Below, piece by piece: positions 28,029 to 36,200 of a stretch of DNA of 64,000 bases. The stretch spans positions 62,001 through 126,000 of the forward strand of contig JAHLLS010000010.1 in NCBI GenBank assembly GCA_020444045.1. Direction: 5' to 3'. Made by a program: the position numbers and the translations under genes. Each line of letters starts with the position of its first letter. Position 1 is the first letter of the stretch. The notes beneath the pieces were generated by a model. That model had not been told where the DNA came from and did no database searches. It saw only the letters and a list, made by a program, of their open reading frames with translations. The DNA is from Deltaproteobacteria bacterium (GTDB lineage Bacteria > Desulfobacterota > Desulfobacteria > Desulfobacterales > UBA5852).

Positions 28029-28850
28029 ATGAGAGGGTTTGATGGCAATAAAATATGGTGTCACTTATCACTAAAATCCAACGACAAACATACAAATAGA
28101 GAAATACGGTTAAGTGAACCCGCAAAAATTGGCTCTTTTATGGAGTTAGTGCCGTTTGTAGCGCGAATTGCCAACCACAACCCTGACTTTAGCCTTTTTT
28201 ATCGCGGACAACCCAAAGAATATCTGCTGAAATCGGGTGCAACCTCTAGTTATCCCTCTATATTTCGGAGTCCTGGGAATCGATTGACGGAGAGTAAGCT
28301 GAAGTCTCGTTTTAAGCTATTAGACGATCTATCAAAACAATTAATTAATAAACTCGAAACTCTTGAAATAGAAGGAATAGATAAGTTAAAGAAATTTCAA
28401 GAACTTCAATGGTCATTACTCCAACACTATAAGGTTTGCGACACGCCTCTATTAGATATTACGCATTCCCTCAGAGTCGCAGCCTCTTTTGCGTTAAACG
28501 GAAGTTCTAAAGATGGTATTATATATATTTATGCACTACCTCATCCCCAAGGCACGATAACCTACTCAACCGAAGATGAACTATTAAATGTTAGACTACT
28601 AAGTGCAAGCCCTTTTGAAGCTCTACGCCCTCATTTCCAAGAGGGCTATTTAGTCGGTACTTTCCCGAAAAGAATTGACCGCAAACAATCTTCACATGAT
28701 GTAGCAGTACGATTAATTGCCAAAATTCAAATCAATATTCATACCTTTTGGGATAATAATTTTAAAGCAATACCAGAAGACGCCTTATATCCGGCAAATG
28801 ATAGAATTCATGATGCCTGCAAAGATCTTAAGACTAAGAATGGTCTCTAA
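28029..28850 (+). CDS. FRG-domain protein
   Basis: This 273-aa protein shows the FRG domain layout: LFYRGQPKEYLL at residues 57-68, YPSIFR at 75-80, LLQHYKVCDTPLLDIT at 131-145 and the SLRVAASFAL helix. These match the family signature of an F-R-G-Q box, an H-Y box and T-P-L-L-D-x-T. FRG proteins are common in defence islands and toxin-like loci, and the fold has been linked to ADP-ribosyltransferase-like enzymes; activity is not shown. It follows the HEPN gene and ends in a 4-nt overlap with a small convergent ORF. Confidence 0.78.
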   Translation: MRGFDGNKIWCHLSLKSNDKHTNREIRLSEPAKIGSFMELVPFVARIANHNPDFSLFYRGQPKEYLLKSGATSSYPSIFRSPGNRLTESKLKSRFKLLDDLSKQLINKLETLEIEGIDKLKKFQELQWSLLQHYKVCDTPLLDITHSLRVAASFALNGSSKDGIIYIYALPHPQGTITYSTEDELLNVRLLSASPFEALRPHFQEGYLVGTFPKRIDRKQSSHDVAVRLIAKIQINIHTFWDNNFKAIPEDALYPANDRIHDACKDLKTKNGL

Positions 28851-29014
28851 TCTAACGAGCTACCATCCCATTTATGGTTTGGGTCTGGATAGAATGTAAA
28901 ACCTGTTCCCCTGCCATTCGAATAAACCACCAACCAGCCTCCAGGTACTTTAGATCGCTTAACAACAGCTCCTCCAATTTTTTCTTCTAACGTATCCCAT
29001 TTAAGCATCCTCAT
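28847..29014 (-). CDS. Small convergent ORF (55 aa)
   Basis: On the minus strand, an AAAGGAGGG ribosome site lies 5-6 nt before ATG 29014. The 55-aa product has glycine- and aromatic-rich strands (GGWLVVYSNGRGTGFTFYP). The compact, beta-hairpin-like sequence and the strong ribosome site make it more likely real than chance. Its stop overlaps the FRG gene end, so the two converge. It could be a small regulator or immunity-type protein for cargo 1; no family recognised. Confidence 0.6.
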   Translation of the reverse strand: MRMLKWDTLEEKIGGAVVKRSKVPGGWLVVYSNGRGTGFTFYPDPNHKWDGSSLD

Positions 29015-29134
29015 TCCCTCCTTTGTAATTATTAGCCAAACACTTCCTTTGGCACCTATAGTTCACTTTTGAGCCTTTTCAAATATTTGTTCGCAATAAC
29101 TAATAGAGGGCAAGGAAATTAACACACAGTTAGC

Positions 29135-29199
29135 GTGAAGGGAAGTCTGCGTGCACGGATGATAGCCGAAGGTTTATCGTGTCCTTCGGCTCCCTTCAC
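29135..29199 (+). ncRNA. Nested stem-loop, candidate structured leader
   Basis: An outer 9-bp stem (GTGAAGGGA 29135-29143 with TCCCTTCAC 29191-29199) encloses an inner 8-bp stem (GCCGAAGG 29165-29172 with CCTTCGGC 29183-29190) stacked directly on it. A 21-nt side arm contains GCGTGCAC. It lies about 75 nt upstream of the zinc-ribbon/RHH gene and could be a leader, a terminator of cargo 1, or a small RNA. No T run follows. Confidence 0.4.
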
Positions 29200-29273
29200 C
29201 TCTCATTAACTCGAACGATACATGCAGAAACAAACACGATAAGAGAACATGATTGGAGGTAAAACACGAGATT

Positions 29274-29813
29274 ATGACGATTAAAACAACAAACTACCTG
29301 GAGGAAGGTAGTGTAATTATGTGTCCCAAATGTAACGAAGTCCTGGCGGAAGTTATAGCAACCGAGCCACTAACCATATGGTGCTCTCGTTGCGGGTCAT
29401 TAGAACTCGGAGAGGACTTTGAATACGCTGACCAAACAAGCATCGAAACATTCACCAAACAAGCATTAAAGGGAATAGACGAGGCGGTTGGGTTCGACAA
29501 TGAACTTGGGTTATCCGACGACGAAGTCGTTACGGATGACATGCTTGTAGAACTCGATAAAAAATGCGGTATCGATGTAGAAAGAAGCGAGCCAGATAAT
29601 CGGGTTATTGAAGAGCCAGTTGTAGAACAACAATCGGTATACAATGAATGCTCTGCACCAAAGAATGTAGAACGCGTTGCTTTAAATATGAAACCGAGAA
29701 GAGAATTTAAAGACCGTCTACAACAACACGCTAAAGCCACTGGCGAATCAATGAGTGCAATGGTCGAACGGGTTATGGGAGCATATATAGAACATTGCAA
29801 TAAAGGTAAATAG
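29274..29813 (+). CDS. Zinc-ribbon plus ribbon-helix-helix protein
   Basis: From ATG 29274 the product has 179 aa; a TTG at 29253 overlaps the only strong GGAGG and is an alternative. The N-terminus is a zinc ribbon (CPKCNEVL, then CSRCGSLEL), the middle is acidic and low-complexity, and the last 45 residues resemble an Arc/CopG ribbon-helix-helix (MKPRREFKDRLQQHAKATGESMSAMVERVM). DNA-binding and autoregulation are therefore likely. It opens the second half of the phage backbone after cargo 1 and could be a regulator of the late genes. Confidence 0.6.
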   Translation: MTIKTTNYLEEGSVIMCPKCNEVLAEVIATEPLTIWCSRCGSLELGEDFEYADQTSIETFTKQALKGIDEAVGFDNELGLSDDEVVTDDMLVELDKKCGIDVERSEPDNRVIEEPVVEQQSVYNECSAPKNVERVALNMKPRREFKDRLQQHAKATGESMSAMVERVMGAYIEHCNKGK

Positions 29814-29895
29814 CGGGAGCTAACGCGAGCAAGACTGACCAAACCAAAGGAACACCGGAGGTATTAAAACCATTCGGGATAAAGGAGGCTGACCT

Positions 29896-30288
29896 ATGGA
29901 TAAACAAAAATGGTTTGAGCTTAATCAATCTGAAAAGTACGAGTTTGTAAAAAATCAAGCAAACATTCTAACGCAATACCTTGTTTACGTAAATGATGTG
30001 ACTTTTAAAGACGAAGAAACATCCGATAAAGCAGCATCCTATTATTATAAATATTTGAAAGCCGACAACATAAATCGCCTGATCAACGCAATTGAAACGG
30101 AGATACAGGATGGTGTTCCAGGTCCTATTGAGATTCGAATTATGGCACACATTCTAAGAGAATTTTACAACTCAAAACATAAATTAGATGATGAAAATAT
30201 TGATTGCGATCGCGAGGAAACTATAGCCGAAATTAAATTTGATAATTCAAATACAGTATGGAGATCGGATATAGTTGCGAAAGTTTAG
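29896..30288 (+). CDS. Hypothetical backbone protein
   Basis: This 130-aa, mostly helical acidic protein has a good AAAGGAGG site. Repeated aromatic residues (YYYKYLK) and a C-terminal beta tail are visible, but no known domain. It lies in a same-strand series of five genes that leads to the large polyvalent-type protein, so a phage-related role is likely. Confidence 0.55.
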   Translation: MDKQKWFELNQSEKYEFVKNQANILTQYLVYVNDVTFKDEETSDKAASYYYKYLKADNINRLINAIETEIQDGVPGPIEIRIMAHILREFYNSKHKLDDENIDCDREETIAEIKFDNSNTVWRSDIVAKV

Positions 30289-30321
30289 CTACCAGCATTT
30301 GAAGGGAGTATACGATAAATA

Positions 30322-30711
30322 ATGACTATCAAGAGAAGGAAAGAAAGCAGCCAGCAACAAAAGATGCCTGCTTCTGATACAAGATTTGACGAATTGATGG
30401 ACCGCTACGAGAATGTTGAATTTGATTTGGTCCGTGCACAGAATGGAGCCGAATATGCTCGAAAGCTTATACGAGAACTCCAAAACTACAAAAGCAACTT
30501 TCCCAACACCGTTACACAAGAAATGACCGACTGTTTGAAGCGTAGAGTCAATGTTGAGATCATGTTGGCAAAGGTAATTAAGTTTCGAAATACAACCGAC
30601 ATAGTCCGTAGACTTGAAGAGGCACACAACGCTCTGTCGCAGGAGATATCGCAACTGACAGACAAACTGAACAAGGCCAGACAAACCATTGAAGACTATC
30701 AAGATCAATAA
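30322..30711 (+). CDS. Coiled-coil protein
   Basis: This 129-aa protein is predicted by eye to be almost entirely alpha-helical and charged, with heptad-like stretches at residues 18-50 and 88-125 (LSQEISQLTDKLNKARQTIE). A GAAGGGA site lies upstream. It ends 15 nt before the next coiled-coil gene, so both are co-translated. The style fits phage internal or scaffolding-type proteins, but no specific family is recognised. Confidence 0.55.
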   Translation: MTIKRRKESSQQQKMPASDTRFDELMDRYENVEFDLVRAQNGAEYARKLIRELQNYKSNFPNTVTQEMTDCLKRRVNVEIMLAKVIKFRNTTDIVRRLEEAHNALSQEISQLTDKLNKARQTIEDYQDQ

Positions 30712-30726
30712 GGAGCACACATAAAA

Positions 30727-31209
30727 ATGAATGACATTGAACTTATGCAGGATGAGTTAGAACGATACAAAACCGTCTTGGACCGCATTCCTAAACTACA
30801 GGATGAGATTCGTGTGATTAAACGCAGCTACGAGGAATCCATTGCCAGTTCTCTTTGCGAGAACATCGCTAATGGCGGTTCGACCAGCCGGGTTATGGAG
30901 CCTCAGATTCAATACGTTGCCTGCGCGGCTACACTTAAGAAGCTTGAAGATGCTCGTGAGTTTGCAAACAACAAAGTTAGGGATCTGCAAGCCGTTCTTG
31001 ATGTCGTTGCTAATGGGGTAGCCGCGAAACGAAATCAAGACGACCTTAAGGAACTTAGCCGGAAAATGGCGCTCGATCCACAAAACTTGAAGATTCGGAC
31101 AGCCTACATTCAGCACTGCACGGATGTGCTTGGAATGAACAAAAAAAAGGCGCACGAGTCGATGGAAAGGATATTGGATCCATTGAATCAATTTGTTACT
31201 AACGAATAA
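30727..31209 (+). CDS. Coiled-coil protein
   Basis: This 160-aa protein begins with helical heptads (LMQDELERYKTVLDRIPKLQDEIRVIKRSYEE). The C-terminal third (LSRKMALDPQNLKIRTAYIQHCTDVLGMNKKKA) looks like a small helical domain. AAGGAG precedes the start by about 9 nt. It probably acts with the neighbouring coiled-coil protein; no known family. Confidence 0.55.
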   Translation: MNDIELMQDELERYKTVLDRIPKLQDEIRVIKRSYEESIASSLCENIANGGSTSRVMEPQIQYVACAATLKKLEDAREFANNKVRDLQAVLDVVANGVAAKRNQDDLKELSRKMALDPQNLKIRTAYIQHCTDVLGMNKKKAHESMERILDPLNQFVTNE

Positions 31210-31285
31210 ATAGAAAACGGCGTCAGACACCCCGTACCATACTGACACATACCAATTCGAGGGAGAAGGAATGTGAGAATGAATC

Positions 31286-31786
31286 TTGAAGAACATAGTA
31301 AGAAAGCGAAGCCAGAAAACGCAGGACATAATCGGAAAAGCCTATGGGTGTTTGACACCGATTAAACGGACGAATTTACGTCAACACGGGCATGCTATAT
31401 ACAACTGTTACTGTTCCGTTTGTGACGGTTACCACAAGATGAGACGCGATACTATCGTGTCCGGAACATTTAAGTGCAAATATTGGTATCACGGTATGTC
31501 ATATTCCTTGACATACAGGCGTTACAAGAGTGCCCACCAGCGGTGCAACAATCCCAAACATAGTTCCTATAAATATTACGGACAGCGTGGTGTTCGGTTT
31601 AAGTTCAAGAACTTTCCAGAGTTTTATGAATGGATGGGGCCATGTCCTGGCTCAGGTTATCAAGTCGGCAGATTGAATGATCAAGGACACTATGAGGTCG
31701 GCAACTGCTATTACATGACCACGGATCAACAAAATGAAACTAGACGTATGAACCATCTGAAAGGTTGTAACTCAAAAACACGTTAA
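31286..31786 (+). CDS. HNH-like/AP2-type phage endonuclease
   Basis: The C-terminal part has the recurrent phage-endonuclease pattern: YKSAHQRCNNPKHSSYKYYGQRGVRF, then FPEFYEWMG and VGNCYYMTTDQQNE (written here in pieces up to 20 residues: SAHQRCNNPKHSSYKYYGQR, FPEFYEWMG, GNCYYMTTDQQNE). A zinc-knuckle-like CYCSVC sits upstream. Such free-standing genes are usually homing-type nucleases. The frame opens with TTG at 31286, without a proper ribosome site. A 28-codon ORF with a good GAAGGA site (31279 onward) overlaps it in another frame. The start may therefore be frameshifted or coupled. Confidence 0.6.
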   Translation: MKNIVRKRSQKTQDIIGKAYGCLTPIKRTNLRQHGHAIYNCYCSVCDGYHKMRRDTIVSGTFKCKYWYHGMSYSLTYRRYKSAHQRCNNPKHSSYKYYGQRGVRFKFKNFPEFYEWMGPCPGSGYQVGRLNDQGHYEVGNCYYMTTDQQNETRRMNHLKGCNSKTR

Positions 31787-31824
31787 GCAGATTATTGATA
31801 ATTACTGCATCCAGGAGGGAACAC

Positions 31825-33243
31825 ATGTCTCGAACGTATAATTATTACGCGCCAATCAACCAGGCGCTTGAAAATTTTAATAGAAGTCTCGAAAGAAGCA
31901 ACCAGAGACGAATGGAGCATGAGTATCAACAACAAAGAATGAAATATGAACACGCAATTCGATTAGCGAACTTGAAAGATCCTCGGAATCAACTGGCTAT
32001 CCAGAAGGCTCGTCGTGAACTTGAACCACAAACAATTAATTTGAAGAGCTACATGCCTTCAAACATGCAGGATAAACCTTCTGTCGAGAAATATAACGAG
32101 TTCAAATCCTATTTACCAAGTTTTACCAACGGTAAGGGCGCTAACATTCGTGAAGATGGGGTTGTTGTTGACGCACATAACCAACCGTTGCAGATGCCTC
32201 GTTTCCAAGCTCGTCAGGTTAACAACCGCATTCAGTTCACTGTAGCAGCAAACCAAAACGGCATTGCAGAGAAAGAACGTGAAATTGAGAAATTAAAACT
32301 TCAACGTGAAGCTGAAAAGAGTAGGATGAAGAACCTACCTCCAAACCAACTGAAGTTAAAACTCGGTGGTTACGATGCACAGATCGAAACCCTAAAGAAA
32401 GATCTCGACAATCCGAAGTTTCGTTTAATGGAACTCGATAAAACTCGTCGCAGCTTTATGAACCTATACCAACGAGCTGCACTCGACAATTCTGACCCAG
32501 AGTTTTTGAATGCCCTCAAGTATAAGATCGAAGGCATCAACGATCAGATGGAAATGCTGCTGCCTGCTAAGGGACTCAAGAATCAGTTGGTTTTTGTTTA
32601 TAAGAAAGAAGGCGGCGACACAGTAAAACGACGCGTGCCGTATTCTGAAGTATCAACGTATGAGCAGCAAGGATGGAAAGCTGGAGTTCCACAATACAAG
32701 CAGACAGTAAGTTCCAGAAAGAATAGTATCACTATTAATCAAGGATACAAGCAGATTGGTAGTCTTGTAGAGGACATTTACGATAACGAAGCAGCAAATG
32801 ATGTGCGGAACTTTTATACAGAGAGCATCTCTTCTGGTGTTGAACCTATACAGGCTATTAATGATGCAACTCAATACGCGAAGGTCTATAAAGATATACA
32901 AAGTGAGATGATTGCTCTTCAAAATGCACAAAAGGAACTTAAGAAAGCTCAAGACCCATTCGGTCCTAATTTTATGTTTCTGGATGACAAGAAAGTTGCC
33001 GAAGCACATAAAAAGGTTGAGATACACCAACAGAATATTTTGAACTTGAAAGGTGTCCTAAATCAGGTTCGAAGTTCTGGCGTGTCCTACCAGCAAAGGG
33101 TTGGTCCAGTTCAGCACCTTACCGGCGGTGGATCGAGTTTTACCCGTGAGCAAGCTATTCGAGAACTTGAAGAACAGGGTGTCGATACATCTGACCCAGA
33201 AGTTGTCGAAGGCTACATGCTTTATCGACAAAGCAACGAATAA
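31825..33243 (+). CDS. Phage-like structural or internal protein, coiled coil
   Basis: The ATG at 31825 has AGGAGGGA 6 nt upstream and gives 472 aa. The protein is Gln/Asn/Lys-rich and largely helical, with a long charged coiled coil around residues 135-200 (EKEREIEKLKLQREAEKSRM region) and another near 365-420. It is followed 14 nt later by the 1483-aa polyvalent-type gene. This arrangement of a mid-size coiled-coil gene before a very large one is typical of internal-core/ejection protein pairs in podoviruses. That role is inferred from context. Confidence 0.55.
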   Translation: MSRTYNYYAPINQALENFNRSLERSNQRRMEHEYQQQRMKYEHAIRLANLKDPRNQLAIQKARRELEPQTINLKSYMPSNMQDKPSVEKYNEFKSYLPSFTNGKGANIREDGVVVDAHNQPLQMPRFQARQVNNRIQFTVAANQNGIAEKEREIEKLKLQREAEKSRMKNLPPNQLKLKLGGYDAQIETLKKDLDNPKFRLMELDKTRRSFMNLYQRAALDNSDPEFLNALKYKIEGINDQMEMLLPAKGLKNQLVFVYKKEGGDTVKRRVPYSEVSTYEQQGWKAGVPQYKQTVSSRKNSITINQGYKQIGSLVEDIYDNEAANDVRNFYTESISSGVEPIQAINDATQYAKVYKDIQSEMIALQNAQKELKKAQDPFGPNFMFLDDKKVAEAHKKVEIHQQNILNLKGVLNQVRSSGVSYQQRVGPVQHLTGGGSSFTREQAIRELEEQGVDTSDPEVVEGYMLYRQSNE

Positions 33244-33257
33244 AGGAAAACAAACAT

Positions 33258-36200
33258 ATGCCTTGGAACGACATCTCTACGTCACAGGAATACATTAACG
33301 CTGATCCTGCGATGAAGTTCACAATTAAATCGAGCTATTTCGATAACAACATCGCACCAGACCTCCCTATGGCGGGTCGTGGTGCCGCCAAAAAGAAATG
33401 GATGGAGACGGACAGCAACATGATCAACGTTGCTTCTCCTGCTCCTGTTACACCAGAGGTGCGTTCTCAGAATGAATTTGGTGCTGATACACTGTCTGAC
33501 ATTCGTAGACGCTCCGCTGAATATTCAACAGGCACTTACCGTAATCCCCAGGTTGCTGCTCGTGAGATTGGTGAACCTGGACTTGCGCGCGCAGCGCAGC
33601 GAAGCGTGGAACAACAAGCCCTTGTCCCAGAACAAGACACTTATGTTGATAAACTTGGACAGGCTGTTGGTTCTGGTTTTCGCCAATCCGTAGAGGGTGA
33701 TCGTGTGGTTCGTTCTGGTATGGGTGTTGGTCCTGATGTTGAGGCTCCACATCGAACAGGGCAAATCGGTGGAGCCCTTGGTGATTTGTACGAGCGCGCC
33801 AAGAAAGCCGAAACGGACGACGAATATACAGACATTCGCCATGATGCCATTAACCGTATTTCTGACTTCTATGACGAGATGCCTGTTAAATCACCAGAGG
33901 TTAAAGGATACTGGAAACAGGTTGGTATGACGTTAGCTGAAAGTGGTCCTAACATGCTGGCTACCTTTGTTCTGCCCGCCGCTGGATACTCCCTTAACTG
34001 GAGTCGTGCGGCTGGTAATAAGGCGTTAGAACTGCGTCAGAAGGGTGTGGCTGACCCTGACCTTCGGAACAAGGTTGCGACTGGTTACGGGGCTGTCAGT
34101 GCGTTTGGCGAGACAGTTGGAGACCTCGTGCAATTTGGTGCAGCTGGCCGTGTTGGTAAAGCGATGCTCAAAGGCATTCGTAAACCTGGACGAAAAGCCG
34201 CTGCTGGATTCTTGAACTCTGTTAAGGACAATCCTGTGGCAGTGTTAACAGGGGGTGCCCTAAAGCGCTTAGAGCCTATTCTGTCTGGTGCGACTGGTGA
34301 GGTAGCGTCTGAAGTTATTGACGCCTATGCAGGAGCAGCAGCAGACGTGGTCGCCACGAACCCGAACGGCACGATGAAAGAGTGGCGTGAGGCATACAGT
34401 AAGACTGTTACATCCGATAAGTTTAAAAACGACCTTGCTGAATCAGTCAAAATAGCAGCTGGAGCAGGTGCTGTTATTCCTGGTGCGGCTGTTGCGGTCC
34501 AAACAAGTTTTAATTTGGCCTCAGCGCCAACCCGCGATGTTCAACCAAACGGCACTTTCCGGAAAGACAAGGTTAGCAGTGAGAAGGCTGAGCAAATAGA
34601 CTCCTCCGTTATTGATAGCGAAGTTTCACAAAACAAAATGTCCTATAGCGATTTTATTAACAGCAATGACGATGTCCTAAGATTCTCTGCTGGTATGCCA
34701 AATGGGAAGGCTACATTCTATCGCGAAGCACGGAACTTTATATTTAACTTGCCGAGTTGGACCAACCAAAAGTTCAACGACAGGTTCAGTCCTATGAAGG
34801 CTATCTCTGCTGAAGCTTATCGATTGGCACGCACCTATGCGGCATACAAAGACAGTGCTGCCATAGACTTTGGGAAGTTACAGAAATCCTTTGCTCCTGT
34901 GGCAAAACATCCCGATGCCATGACTGGTTATTTCAAGGCTGTTCGTGATGAGTTAAGAGCACGACGAGGCTTTATCAGTCCTGGTTACCAACACGTGGCT
35001 GATGCTGATCCTCAGGTATACGCTGAGAACATCGCCGCTGAAGCGGCTAATATCATTACCAATCATGAGGAATACTTTGCGCAACACGGTATCGGTGAAC
35101 AGCAGCTTTACGAGGTTGTTGAGGCGTGGAAGGATTGGAACTGGAAACGGCTAAAAGCCGCTGTAGATGCTGGTGTGATGAGTGCTGAACAAGCTGAGAA
35201 TATGCACACGCAGAACCCGTTTTACGCTACTTATCAGGTTCTTGAACAGCTTCCAGACGATATTGAGAAGCTACCCATCAAAGGTTCTGGTGAATATTTC
35301 AGTGTATCGAAACCGTTTACCGGCAAGATACGAGGAACGGAACGACAGGTCGGTGATGTCATCGAAGCTACCCTCCAGAAGGATATGGAGGCTCGTGCCC
35401 TCTTTGCGCGTAACAAAGTAGCTCGTTGGTTCATCAACGATTATATCAATGGTCCTGAGATGGCGCGTAGGCGTGAGGCTCTTGATGATCAAATAGCACC
35501 ACTCATCATTAAGCAGAACCTCACAAAGGCAGAGGCTAATAAATTGGCCGAACTTCGCGAGGAACGCGAGATGACAGCTATCTATCGTGTGGTTGATTCC
35601 ACCAAAGCTGCCCAAGCGTGGGATGCCCGTAATCTTGGTGTTCCTGCCATTCTGCAAGGCAAATGGGATAAACGAACCTTCGACACCATATCGTTCTTTA
35701 AAGACGGTGAGCTCCAACGATACCTCGTGCCGAAGGAATACGCACAGATGCTTAAGAGTCTCGATGCACACCATGCTATCGGTGTCATCAGATTTATGAA
35801 CGATATATTCCGTAAAGGTGCAACCACGTATAACCCAGCGTTCATTCCTGTGAACCTTATCAGGGACACGAGCGCTATGTTGGCCGGTGACGGTTCGTTT
35901 AACGTTTGGGACTTAACGCCTATTCGTATCGACATGAACACCAAAACTAAACTGCGGATGGGGCGTTTTTGGGAACAATACGCCAAAGCATTAGGTGAGG
36001 CGTTTGTATATCAGTTCGGCTATGCTCCAGGCGCTTGGGTCACTACCAAACCAATGGTCAAATGGATAGGCGACCATATTAAAGTCAATGATGGACAAGC
36101 TACGCTTGGTGATCAAGTCACACGAAGTGTGGACCAATACTTTGCCTCTGGTGGTGGTATGGGTTTCACTGGTTCTGAAGGCAATCTGCCTAAGGTCCGC

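Noticed and set aside
33448-33850. Several overlapping minus-strand frames inside the 1483-aa gene
   Set aside because: They are opposite a long, well-started gene with consistent codon use; shadows.
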